A stretch of DNA of 64,000 nucleotides from Membranipora membranacea (lineage: Eukaryota > Bryozoa > Gymnolaemata > Cheilostomatida > Membraniporidae), in the NCBI GenBank assembly GCA_914767715.1, contig OU612069.1:25357387-25421386 (forward strand), given 5' to 3'. This document shows, in pieces, positions 52,272 to 64,000 of the stretch; the stretch's first letter is position 1; each line of letters opens with the position of its first letter. The notes beneath the pieces are model-generated. The model was not told the DNA's origin and ran no database searches. It worked only from the letters and a program-made list of their open reading frames with translations. A program made the translations under genes and the position numbers.

Positions 52272-54783
52272 TGAGCGACATTATATTTTTGTCATTTTCT
52301 TACTCCCGAAACAGCTGCGGCTGTTGACAGTGAGTACTTTGGGTATAAGAGCTTAAAAGCACCAAGTTTCCTCGTTTTTACTACTCCTTATCAGTATTCA
52401 AAAGATTCCTTTCAAATCATATTATTATATAGCTGCATACACGAGTCCGTATCCGTTACATATTAACAACGGCCTTTCATCTTTGTAACCTCTATCTTAG
52501 CTCCGTATCCTGGGATTCCCTTTTCATTGCCAGTTTATATCCATGCAATGATGAATATTTGGTATCAAATCATCATTTTTTATTCGCACAAAATACTTGA
52601 GAATGCCAGTTCATTATAACAAAAATGTTAACCTTAGCTCGACCTTGACCTAAAACCCAATCCAATAAAGCTGCCAACTATTACAAAGTATCTATATTGC
52701 CATATTAATCCCAGATACTTTTTACCGTTTGTGATGGTTTTTTTTCTGTTTTCTATGCACATCCGAGTTAACCCTAATACTGATTATATAGCTACGCCAT
52801 ATCGCATGAATGGATAATAACCGATCAGTTTAAAATTTGAGCTCACATTCTTTCTTTTTTCTTTTCAAGGATTCTTTCAATGTTGACAAGAGTTATTTTT
52901 TTGTGATTTTTTGCTATGCAAACCTTTCTATAGAAGCCAGTACATTTCCATCAAAGAGTATGAACCCAAACTTAAATCCATTTTATCTGCCGCACAAGGA
53001 CATCACGATAAGTTTCCAATATCAAATTTTTCTTTCTGTAATTACTAGTACATATCGTTCTATTTTATATTGACAAAATATGTTTCTTGAAGTTGGATTT
53101 TCTTTATCACTCTTGACTGTCTACTATCAACACCAAAAATCCCTGAAGCGTGACAGAAGCCAGTAAACTTACTGTTGTCATTATGTGTGAGACCTGAACA
53201 CTGATCCATTAATATTCCACCATCTTTTTCTGACATTGGCATCATCGCAATTGGCCGCAATTGCAACACATTTTCTAACCAACCAAGTGTTTTGTGTAAG
53301 TATTCCTTTTTATTTCTACTATAACAATAATGGTGTGCTTCATGAAGACATTCACAACACAACATTGGCCAGTATATCACCAACACTTACTACATAACGT
53401 CATCAGTATCACAACTAACCATGTTTTTTTCTTTCTCACATTTTTTTAATTACAGCCCACAATATTATAAAGCAAACAGTGTACAGACCATCTCATATAT
53501 TATTATCAGCACAGTATTGTAGTTATGATTGACATTTTTTTTGTATTTCTATTTTGAATGGTGGCACGTAAACGCCTCCTGTTTTCATACATGTGTGCTG
53601 AAGCTAAAAATAAAATTGAAAAACTTATATGTGCCAATTTTTGTTACTACAACAAAAATATTCATCTTATTTACATAGCTTGAGGAATTCTGGAGCACTA
53701 TTAACTACACAACCATATGGAGTTGAGGGCTGTAGCCTTGTTGTTTTCACTAATACATGTATAATTCAAAACTTGAAACCTTTAAACAAACTGAAAACTT
53801 TCACAATAACGCTGCCCTTTCTTAGTTGAACAAGAAGAGAGCTCTCATAGGTTTGCAATACAATACCTTGATATTCACAAATCTGATCCAATTCTCCTGT
53901 ATCTCACATTGCTCTCATCCTACTGTTTAACTGTCTCAGCCTGATGTAGAGCAACTCTAAATGCAGGCGAATCGGATCTGACTTGATCAAAATTGATATG
54001 AAACTGTGCAAGCACAAAAAACTTCATCAGAGACTCTCTGATATTGTCTCTCTGACTCTCTGACTCTCTGATATTGTCTTTCCATTGAACACCAAACAAT
54101 AAAACGCTAACTGATATACAATAAATACACTCATGTGATAAAAGAATAGATATCTTCATGTCAAAAAATGTTAGACAAAATGACAAGTTGCAGCAAAAAG
54201 TGTGGAATGTGTTTATGTAACAGCACGCCTCATAGTTACACCAGAGACTATAGATATATCTATAGTCTCTGGTGTAACTAATGATATGTTATAAAACTTA
54301 TGATAAAAACTTTTTTGTTTCAGGTTGTTATAAACCTTGTCACGCGGGTGCATATTTTGTTATAGCTGCCTGACAAGTCTAGATCTATTTTGCTAAAAAT
54401 TTTATAGCCCAGTCCCCAAACAATTCTATCATAAAGAAAATAACCTTCAATGAAACATGCCAATGAGTATAACTAGATAAATCAGATAATAATACGACTC
54501 CATGACTGCAGGCAGACCTTGACATAAAAATTAGAACCTTATTGGTCATTATTCTAAAATATTATTCATTATGATATAATTACAGGATTATATCCTAGTG
54601 CAGAGACTAATAAAATGATTGACTGCAAACTCAATGACTCTTTGGTCACCAAAGCATAGTAGGTGAGCGAATATTTGGCCTATCATAGAGTATATATGTC
54701 TATTCATTGTCAGAGCATCTCCTAGCTAACAGAATGCTGCTTACAGGACGGAAATCAGCCTCGACTAATCCGCAGCATCACGA
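52272..54783. other. Convergent 3' region of the ETS and nuclear receptor genes
   Basis: An AATAAA at about 52665 (CAATCCAATAAAGC) is a good ETS polyadenylation signal; another AATAAA lies near 53608. ACTCTCTG-rich simple repeats lie at 54030-54080 and a perfect palindrome at 54233. No gene is recognised. Confidence 0.55.
54233..54280. repeat. Perfect 48-bp palindrome
   Basis: The left half begins TAGTTACACCAGAGACTATA and the right half is its exact reverse complement, with no spacer. Its inner 28 bases match the element at 40545. Confidence 0.9.
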
Positions 54784-57700
54784 CTACAGCACTTCACTGA
54801 TGAGGGGAGGTAACTCCGGATTCGTCTCCTCCCTCCCTGTGTACAGCAGACCTCTGACGACAGCACTGTGCTCACGTAACACTGGCAGTATCAACAGTGT
54901 CTCAGCTAGCTTATGTAGACTGTTCGGATGATTCTTTTTCAGGGTGTATTCTAAAACCTAAAAGTACAGCCGAACTTACACGTAAAGATCACCCAAGAAG
55001 CGAGCATATAACACTATCACAGAGTAAAGATGTATGTCCTGACTCTGAGATACTGTGGCGAAATGACTCTTAATCAGTACAAGCTTCAACTCATAAGTAT
55101 TTGGTATCCCAGGGTGACCACATCATATCTGTAGGCATTCATTCTAACCCCATAACAAACTTAGTTGGGGTTTCAGGGTACAGCTATAGACCCGGCCTCC
55201 AGATTTTAGTGAAGGGTCAGATATGAGGTTCACTTAATTTCCTATTGCTCATAAAGGGCAACACATCAATCACTATGAATATCTAGAGTGACAAGAGTCA
55301 GACCTGAGTAGCGCTGCGTTTGCATTATTATCATGTCACCATGTGTTTCTGTTAGGTACAATCAGTGAGTCTATGCACCTATGTGTTCCGGATCCGCAAT
55401 TATAGAAATTGACCAGGGTTTGTAAAACCAAATTTCTTATGCAGATACATTGGGTTACATGAATTAATACATGCTCTATCCTTCTAAGGTATACATGCAA
55501 TCACACTTGATCAGCATGAATAACTGATCAAACTAACTATCTAAAATTTGCTCATGTCTTAGCACAGACATGTGTACTCACTTTGAGCATGTTATCCTGC
55601 AGCTTCTCCACACTCTCTGGATACAAAAGCCCCTCTCTATCAGGAGAGAGAAGTATAAACGCCATTACTACATTCATATCCTCGATTGTATAGTTTGCTT
55701 TTTTCAGTCTGGCCATTACCCTAAAAATATCAATATATTACATAATATAATAATGATAAATAGATATTATATTGTAAAATATATGTCATGTGTGTGTGTG
55801 TGTATAAATAATATATGTTGTAATAGTTAACCTTATACTCAAGAGGCATTGTGGATTAAAGGCATGTCTAACTCAACCCAGCACACAAGACCTTTCGATG
55901 GTGGAAAAAATTCCAGCCATTAGAAACAGGAATAAAAGTAGCTCTCACACTCTATTACGCAGCCATTGTTTTTGCTTAGAAAAACAGCGAATCAGAGCCG
56001 ACGTATCGGCTAGGGAATAGAGTTCAAGTACTACTTATATTATATTTGTGTTTCTAAAATATTCAACACGCAAACTTTTGGTGAATCTGAGACAAAATTT
56101 CTATGGGTGCAAGCAGGATCTTCTGTGCGAGAGAGAGTATAATTATGGGTTTTCAATAGCCTATATGTTGGCTCTGATTGGTAAAACCACCATTCAGAGC
56201 CAAAACATTGGCTATTTATTCCCATAATTATATTATATCTGTAAGGAGAAGGTAGCTAAATTGAAATAAAAGTTATTAACCTGCAGCTGGCAATGCAATA
56301 AGTATCAAAGCTGTTGAACCTTTATATGTGTTAAGAGTAGGATTAGACCTAATTTTGCATGCAAATGACACATGAAAATTTTGGGATATTGAATAAAGTT
56401 CAGGTATCGGAGGTATCAGGAATAACTTTTGACAAACAAATTGCAGTTATAGCTTGGCTACTAACACCACAAACACAGAAATTTGAGACATTTCCCATAG
56501 TCTCTGTTAAAACATGGTAGCTCTAATTGACCAATCGGAGTACCCAATAAGGCTCAACACATTGGGTAAGGGCTAGGGAATATTGTAAGTTGTCTGTCCA
56601 TGACTAAATTGCCATGGTACGCAAGTCAAGTTCTTGCGAGTCCAGGCACTGAGTATTTCACAGTGATGTAGGTTATTGCTGGTGTTTTGCTTCTGTTGGG
56701 ACTTTGTGTACAAATGTAGGAGCAGACAGCCAATTACAAAGCCATGACTGTAACCAAAAAACTATCACATGTCACTCAATTGTCTTCGCCTTGAGTGCTT
56801 TGACAAGCCGCACCTTTCTGGGAAAAGTATAACTATGGACTTTTGGTGTCGTAGGTGTGTGATGTGTGTGTAGTAGCCAAGGTGTTGGCTCGGATCTGAA
56901 TGACTGTAGGTGAGAAGGAAAGCTAATGCCAGGTCACTGAAAGTTCTTTTTGAGATACTGTCAAAGTGAAAGTAAATTGTTTTCACATTCACTTTGAGCA
57001 AAGTACCGTATTCCAAGCATTGGCTCCCTTCCACCCACCAGCCAATCAGAGCCAGTGGACAGTGTGTAGTAGAAGAATGTAGTTTGCAGAGAAGTAACAA
57101 CTAGTACATAGAGCAGAAAACATGAGAAATAGTCAAAGACACTGTGAAATACTCAGTTACAAGAGTATACAGGCGAGGTAACCTATGACTGGCCTGGATC
57201 ATAGGCTAGGGACCAACCTACAGAGACTTGTAGGCCACACTGACATACATACTTGTTATTGTCTTCATTGAACTTTCTAGTGAATCGACCCTCAGGAAAC
57301 ATGTCTATGGGGGTTAGAAGGATCTCCTGAGTGATTGCAACGTACATCCCTATAAGGTGATCCTCCGGCCTGCAGAGTGGATGTCTGTAAGAATAAAGCG
57401 AACCAAACTTAGAGTAAATCGGTGTGTGAAAGCGCAAAATATTGGGTGCCAAATTATTTTTCAAAAGACTCAAGGAATTTTGCTACTCAATTTTCTAGTC
57501 TCATGTTTGAAGTTTGTTTATTGCCTAAATTCCAATATCCATCCTGTGATAGGTTAATAGCATGTTGATACCAAGTTACTTTGGAGGAAGCCCTGTATGT
57601 GCTGAGGATAGTTATAGACATGTTCCAATTTTGACACTACCTAACATGAGGAAATATCAATATTTTTGTTAATATAAAAAAGATGCATGTTGACTGTAAT

Positions 57701-60700
57701 TGCTGACAATGTGTCTTGAATTCTACTCGGATCCAACTATGTGTACTTTACGATCAGTTTCATTGTATCGGCTGTCTGAATGAGCGTAACACCTTGTGAT
57801 GGGCGAGTTCAACTTGTTACACATCCCTAAGAACAAGTAATTTACAGATATTTAGGAAGTAGTCAGGCCAATGGTTGTCATCATGACATCTATTGAGGAA
57901 TCCATACAGATATTCCTTTGGATGTTGGTGACAGATAGTTTGATGTCTTTGACACATCATCAACACACCGTTTAGCACATCATCATATCATTATACATAT
58001 CAATATATATTAGGAGAAGATTGTTATGGGCAAGAAGGACAATTAATGCAGGTGGAGATGCTTGTAGATTGATGAGAGGTAGGACCCAATAGATCCGAAC
58101 TAATCTAAGGAATGAACTGTGAATCGTAGTACCAGACATATATCTCATGTGATAATGACCACTCACTACAAAAAAGTAGCTGCGTGACAATGCTATACTC
58201 ACACTGTTTCTATTCCTGCCGACAGCTGGTAACTCAATCATTTACCATTGCACATGTTGACATTTAAATTTGCCTTACATCGTAAAAACCCAATTAGGTA
58301 ATTTTCACCTCACAGAAATATTTTGGAAAGTTTACTCTGAGCATGTATACATAGATGATCGAAACATAGATTGGTCTGACACGCAGGAAGTATGGTTTAA
58401 TTACGAGTGTAATGTTATTGGTTTTGATTGGTTAGGTGGAGTGACCAAGCCCAACCGGACCAATCACAGCCAACACAATGGCTTGGATTTGTCACTACTA
58501 CATTAGCAGCACAAAAAACAAGAACAGTAGATTAGATTTGTCTGGGCCTATCATAGTATACTCACCCCAGAAGAGTCATTATCTCAATCCTGGATGCCTT
58601 TAGAAGAGTAACTTTATCGTCTAAGTAGAGATGTTCGAAGCCCGGCAGTTTCTTTGCATATTTGGTCAGTTGAATAAACAGATGTTCAGCAACGTTCATC
58701 CAGTTCTTCCAAAGAATGTTTATTGAATCTGCGGAAGCTGGGGAATCTTCAACATCACACAGACTAGCAGCTATCTTTGTGTTCTGTGCTGTCTCTTTCA
58801 TTTCTAAGTAGAAGGCATATAGGATATGCTCATCCCCAGGACCGGGAGAATAGATGGGTTCTGTGATCTGCTCCCCGGGGTTGGTTAAGGAGGCCTCTGC
58901 TATAAGCCCATCTACACGGATATCGAGCTGAGGCTTACAATTCATTAAGGCATTCAGTTCCGGAAAACTTTCTTTCGAGCTTTCATTGATAACTGACAGT
59001 GATTGTTCTATCTCAAAGAGGTCGCTGTAATATGATTGGTTAGTTGTAACTGTGTCAGGTGACACACAGGGTGAGGAGTTCTCTGATTTTAGAGGTGAAG
59101 ATTCTCCTTTGATTTCTTTAGTATACTCTGTTCTCCGGGCGTGTGTGTACCGTCCTTTTTTGCTAGCTATAACAAATGTAATAAAATTTTAGTATATCAC
59201 TATGCATCTATGCAAGGCAGAAAATGACAAGAAAAACCCCGGAGAAATTTTCAACCAGCAAACGCATTTACAACCTAGACTTTCAAATTTCCACCCTAGA
59301 AATGACGCAGAATTTATCTGCATATCATGAACTTACGTCAAATACTTTTTTCACAGGGAAGTAAAATTTTCCAGGTAGGAAAGTACCACCTTGTTTTTAG
59401 TGATCTATGAAGAAATATACACCCTAGTAAATCAGTCTCCTACCCAGAGTTCCGCTTTCCGGGTCGGATTTGCCACCAGATGGTTTTTTCAAGGTGGAAT
59501 TATTCCACTCTGGTAAAGATATCTCTGCCTGGAATATGAAAAAAAATCACGGGCAGAAAAATTCTTTTTGGAACAGCACAACAAATTTTTCAAGGAAGCA
59601 TTTTCGACAGGTAGAAAATGAATTCCACCCCTGAAAGTTAAAAATTTCTGCCTAGAATGAGAGCAAGGTTTCACGGGCAGAGCATAACTTTTTCTGGGTA
59701 AAAACATTATAAGTAGATCAGAGCCAAGGATTTTTTATCTAGGTGGAGATATTCCACCCTGGTATAGAAGTCCCTGCACGGAATATGACAAACTCTTTTT
59801 ACGGGCAGAAAAATTCTTCCTGGAACTGCCAAACAAATTTGCCAATTTGACATTACCGTAAATTACTGGGTAAAGCTCGGCCAAACTTATTAGTTTTCCA
59901 GGTGGCTGGTCAGGATAAAGTCGAGATTTAATGTTTTTCATCAAATGGGTCACACCAAAATTTATTCACTGATTTGGGTTAAATGTGGGTTGACTTTGCA
60001 TGTTTGGCTCTGTCCGAGGACTGAGAAATACAGGTGCCTTAAGGGTGCGGCTGCCATTTGCGGCATCAATTGGGTCCAGTAGTCAGTAGACTGCAGCAGG
60101 ATTCGTGAAAGTGAAGTCAAAATTTCATTTATTCCATAACCTGGCCTTTATTTATTTTAGTAACCTGTAGTACCACTGAATTTAAATGCTAGTCTCTGTT
60201 AATTAAACTGGTATAGTGTCAAGGAGTAATCCATGAGTGTACCTATAGACTTATTAATTAGGTTCATGAGTGTACCCAAGGTAATCCACTACCATCTATT
60301 ATCTAGTGGGAATGATATTTCAGTGTACAAAGGCATGTGTGTTGAGTAGGCCATTGTTGTACACATAACTTGCCAATGGGCCTTATGACTGATTATAAAT
60401 TATACACACTAATCCTATAATTCACATATTTTCATTGGTAATTGTCTCCCTCGTTAAGACACCAACTTTGAATATATCATATCTCAAATAGAAATATTTT
60501 CTTACAACAATGAACAATTTAGATTAACCTGCCAGTTTGAATGCAGTGGTAATAATTTTGCCTTATTAAAGTTATTGAAAATGTGCAATGCAACTGGTAA
60601 GACACCATTCGGAAATAATGGTTAGTGAGATTGGATCGTAGAATTTTCTACAGGCAGATCAACAATACAAGGTATAACTACCTACATATATTTGGTGGCC

Positions 60701-63688
60701 AGTCAGCAAACTGAAACTGATGTAATATACTCAGGCCACTGCCAAACAATTGCCCCTTTCTCTTTTGCCCTTCTCACCCAAATCGGTTCGAGGAATGCAA
60801 AGCAATTTTTTTCATACTTTTCCAGGTTGTCTTTTCCCAGGGTGAAATATTCTCCCTGGTGTTTTATTCTATCCCCTTGAAAATTGCTGTCTAGAAATTG
60901 ACTTGAATAAGCATGGAATTTCTGAAATCAACTTCTATATTTCTTGTGTAACTCTGGGTGGAATAAGGATTGATTTTTACGGTATTCAAATATCTAGGGT
61001 GAAAATCTCCAGGGTGTAATCAAGCCAAATATCTCAAATTGAAATCGTAAAATCCGGGGTCATTTACTACCCCTAGAAAACCGTCCCAAATCGCAGCGCG
61101 GGAATTACCCGGAAAAAACTGAAAAAGCCAAGGAAAAACCAAGAAAACACCGTGGAAAATTTCTTAAACTTTCCAGTATTTTTCCGGGTTGCAGACATAC
61201 ATAGTGTATCTTTTGCATAATCTTGGATATTCATTGAAACAGATGAAGGACCATTTTAGCCCTAACCCAATGATATATGCCATGGCCTTCCCCTAGGGGT
61301 TGATCAAAATAATGGTCAGTACCCGCTTAGTTTAGAGCATGGGAGGTTAAAGTTCTCTTGTACTACATCAGGACAATTAATATCCACCATAAGCTTTCTA
61401 ACACTAGGATGTCATGACTTGATCGTTTTTTAATGGGCTTAGCCTATAGGTAGAACAAGATTGCCCCCTCAGTGGCGAAAGGATATTTTTAAAAGATGCG
61501 TATCAACACGCTGCACCTAACTAAATACTCGACTTCTCTAATTCGCAAATACCACTCCTCCACCACAGAAGGAATCAACCTGCTCTAGCCTATATGATGA
61601 CGGTTTATAAATGCCATATGAACCAGCTTCATGAACTTGCTCTCAATAACAATTACAATAATTTAAATTGAATATTTTGAATACAAATTTTTGACAGTTT
61701 TTTTGTCATAATAGAAATTATGCTCTCTCATCATCTATATCCCACTGCTCATCGGCTGTTTTTAAAGTGGCGGCTGAACATTTTTAAATGATGTTTTCAA
61801 AACTGAAGGCTGCATATCACTGATTTAATAGACAGTTTCCTGAGCCCTGATTTAGGCCTCAGTTCAGAGTTGTCCTCTCTCCAGTTTGGTACTTTTAACC
61901 AACGCCGCATAGGAAAAACGTGCTGAATAGAGGGTTATCTTGATAACCGCTTATAATAGGACAAAATATATTTTTATTCAGAATCTGCAGCATTGAAAAC
62001 TCATATGGACATAGTTTGGGAAATCATTTTAGTATTTGGATAGTCAATTATAGCATTTTCTGCCTGTTTTGCGGACAATTTGGCAGAATTTTTCATGAGT
62101 TTCGTCACTAATAATTAAGATTTATCAACATTCAAGCCTCGAATGATTTGGAAACTCTGTCTCACAGGGTTTTCAATGGTGCAGACTTTGAATCAAAAAT
62201 CATTTTTATCCTAACATAAGCGGTTTTCAAGTTAACCCTCTTTCAGCAGGTTTTTCATATGCGGCGTGGGTTAAAAGTACCAAACTGGAGAGAGCAAAAC
62301 TCCGAATTGAGGTATAAATAAGAGCTCAGAAAACTGTCTATACATCTACCAATTCAGTTATTACTTGTGAAAAGAGCCTAATATTGAAAGGAAAACCATA
62401 TAATCAATTGTATTTGTGGACACTGTTAGCCTTGCATTGGCTCTGATTGGCTGGTGGTTGGGAGAGAGCCAACACAAGGTTAGCTCGTACTTTCCTGAAA
62501 GTAACTATTGAGATGAAGTGATAGTAATAACAGTTTCACTCTCACAATATTTCATCATGTACTTTTAGTGACCCAGTTTTGGCTCTTTCCCTCCAACCCA
62601 ATAAGGCCAATTCATTAGATACTGGATAAAGCCACACCTAGACCAAGTTTGGTCGAATTGCCTGCATTTTGAGTTGCTCCTCCTCCACTGGTGGAAGAGG
62701 AGAAACTGGTATGCAGGCCAACTGGATCAAACTTGATCTATGCGAGACCTAACCTTCCACAAAATCTAAATAATTTTGTTTGTTTACACTTACCTCCTTT
62801 GGTCATGCCGACCTTGAGGCAGAGCTGGAATCTACACGGTACACACACCAGTCTACCTCTTACAGACTCTGTACATTCACCATTGGTAGGACAGCTCTTC
62901 ATCTTATACCCGGCACTCGTACAGCGGCGATAGAAAGCCTTACAAGCTTCACAAGTGTTAGCTCCTGCAAAATAATACCGGATGATACCAAGCTGAACAG
63001 TAATGGTTAAACAGGTCAGGTCACCACACCCTGAATCGTTAACACCGGCAAGGAGTAATAGAGCGAAGTAATACTCCTTAATGGCATCAATATACTAATA
63101 ATGATGCCACCATCTTCATTATCTTATCAATACTAGTAATAATATCAGTTATAATAGCATCAACAATTATACTAGTACTATCAGTCTGCAGTTCGGTTGG
63201 GCTGACCTGAGTATACAGACCCTGTATTAAATAAATTACTCCAGCCAAGGAGTGAAAAGGACCCGCATCAGGCACAATATGATGTTACTAGTTGTGAAAA
63301 CTTGATGCTATTTTATTGCATTATTGTGTACGCAATTGAGTTGAGTGACCTGTGTCAGCATATTCTGTGTCTGCACTCACCTAGATCAAGTTTAATCCGA
63401 TTGCCTGCATTCCAGTTGCTCCCTTCCACTAGTCAGGCCGCAGTGACCAGTGGATCGGGAGCAACTCCAAATGCAGGCAAATGGACCAAACTTGGTCTAG
63501 CACTCACCGTAGTGGAATCCTGAAGCCACACCCCCACATATCCTGCAAGGTGGTAAGTAGCCAGTGACTGCTGTTTTACTTGCTGTCTTGGATTGTTCTG
63601 ACGGCAATTCATCATTCCCGAGCTCTTTAGGGGAAGAGTCTTTACCCCATTCTCGACCAATCATAATCTCAGAATCTGTCATCGCCAT
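54784..63688 (-). CDS. Nuclear receptor (NR1-like) with complete DBD and LBD
   Basis: Six minus-strand exons with matching phases: 63688-63508, 62964-62794, 59166-58566, 57384-57253, 55720-55582, 54957-54784. They encode 465 residues. An in-frame TAA two codons upstream fixes the start. Zinc finger 1 is CRICGGVASGFHYG..CEAC (Cys 48, 51, 65, 68). Finger 2 has Cys 85, 91, 101 and 104 in standard spacing. The extension KGASKKGRYTHARR follows. The ligand-binding domain shows LPGFEHLYLDDKVTLLKAS (helices 3-5), FILLSPDREGL (helix 8), VEKLQDNMLK, and a C-terminal LPPLISEVL that fits the AF-2 helix. The helix 8 wording suggests the NR1 class (FXR/LXR/EcR-like). The P-box CEACKA is unusual for NR1. 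It acts as a DNA-binding regulator in the nucleus; its ligand is unknown. No break is seen. Confidence 0.9.
55960..58500. repeat. Recurrent CCAATCAGAGCCAA inverted-repeat motifs
   Basis: Palindromes built from TTGGCTCTGATTGG and its complement recur in the receptor introns near 55985, 56165, 56530, 56885, 57040 and 58450, and again at 62435-62610. The clearest (56139-56231) has ATAATTATGGG / CCCATAATTAT at its ends. They look like one fold-back MITE family carrying CCAAT boxes. Confidence 0.6.
59480..59960. repeat. Diverged direct duplication of about 250 bp
   Basis: Two copies carry CTGC(C/A)(T/C)GGAATATGA, then ACGGGCAGAAAAATTCTT, at about 59525 and 59774. Each is preceded by a small GTGGA..ATTCCAC palindrome. 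Similar palindromes recur near 60840 and 61000. It lies in receptor intron 2. Confidence 0.65.
61829..62340. mobile_element. 512-bp element with about 150-bp inverted arms and TA flanks
   Basis: The ends TAGACAGTTT(C/T)CTGAGC are inverted. The arms share CTCTCTCCAGTTTGGTAC, TTTTAACC.ACGCCGCATA and GAGGGTTA. A TA at both ends fits a Tc1/mariner-type target duplication. No transposase is present. It lies in receptor intron 2. Confidence 0.75.
62639..62740. mobile_element. Palindromic MITE, 102 bp
   Basis: The arms TAGACCAAGTTTGGTC..TTGCCTGCATT and ATGCAGGCC..AAACTTGATCTA are inverted. It is the same family as 26055 and 63381. It lies in receptor intron 2, about 50 bases downstream of the exon 2 donor. 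Confidence 0.8.
63381..63500. mobile_element. Palindromic MITE abutting the receptor exon 1 donor
   Basis: CTAGATCAAGTTT..TTGCCTGCATT and AATGCAGGCAA..AAACTTGGTCTAG are inverted. The direct repeats CACTCAC at 63374-63380 and 63501-63507 flank it. The right copy is the complement of GTGAGTG, the first seven bases of receptor intron 1. Confidence 0.82.
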
Positions 63689-64000
63689 ATCTTACCTTGG
63701 ATAGAAAATGGATAGCAACAGGTGAAAAACAAGGCAATCAAATATTGCATTATATGTATATTAGGAATGGGATTGGGATGTGCAGCAGATCAAGATACTA
63801 TGTAGAAACATAGCTGGTCTTGACACACTTGTCAAGCTTGTCAAGACAGGCTAGTAGAAACAGTGCAGATATATTCAGCCAATGATTTAACAAGAAACTC
63901 CCAATCCCATAGACAGTTACTGCATAGCCTACTTACACTGCCGGCCTCTTCATCAACCGTACCCGAAATCAGGGGGTTTCATGGGCCCATTCTTGCAGCA
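63689..64000. other. Upstream region of the nuclear receptor
   Basis: It contains the 5' leader or promoter of the receptor and the 43-bp palindrome. No further exon is recognised before the edge. Confidence 0.4.
63802..63862. mobile_element. 43-bp micro-palindrome with perfect 9-bp direct repeats
   Basis: GTAGAAACA at 63802-63810 and 63854-63862 flanks TAGCTGGTCTTGACA, a centre with CAAGCTTG, and TCAAGACAGGCTA (63811-63853). It shares ends and flank length with the 45600 element. Confidence 0.75.

Noticed and set aside
54707-54931. 74-codon plus-strand ORF
   Set aside because: Antisense shadow of the last receptor exon, which encodes helices 10-12.
59489-59953. Two similar minus ORFs (about 72 codons each)
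   Set aside because: Their similarity reflects a duplicated intronic repeat, not a gene family.

Overview
This is animal nuclear DNA: AT-rich, with intron-split genes (canonical GT..AG junctions, exons of 21 to about 900 bases) and much repeat DNA. There are no operons, bacterial ribosome sites or plastid features. An E74/ELF-class ETS factor, a nuclear receptor with a full DNA-binding domain and an AF-2 helix, IWS1, a DUSP22-like phosphatase and a D8C domain place it in Metazoa, most likely an invertebrate. I cannot name the phylum from the sequence alone. I joined exons by hand from splice sites, reading phase and family similarity. All six gene models rest on that and not on transcripts.

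Layout, left to right. Positions 1-837 (minus) are two exons of an unrecognised gene that runs off the left edge. Positions 1716-3980 (minus) hold a small secreted, coiled-coil-rich protein with a TATA box, plus a downstream Ser/Thr-rich and D8C exon that fits it in frame by alternative splicing. Positions 5569-10837 (minus) hold a myristoylatable DUSP22/15-type phosphatase. Positions 12357-30893 (plus) hold IWS1 in 14 exons, 602 residues, with a 15-bp minisatellite, a dead LINE and several fold-back elements in its introns. Positions 35796-52271 (plus) hold an E74/ELF-type ETS factor in 7 exons, 799 residues. Positions 54784-63688 (minus) hold a nuclear receptor in 6 exons, 465 residues, tail to tail with the ETS gene. 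DUSP and IWS1 are divergent, about 1.5 kb apart.

The genes are not an obvious pathway. IWS1, the ETS factor and the receptor all act in transcription; the phosphatase and the secreted protein are separate.

The most unusual layer is non-coding. Very short palindromes (19, 28, 34 and 43 bp) are each flanked by perfect 8- or 9-bp direct repeats, as if DNA consisting of almost nothing but terminal inverted repeats had been inserted by a transposase. Larger fold-back elements of about 60-790 bp are common. Two of them landed within about 0-13 bases of a splice donor, and one duplicated the first seven bases of its intron.
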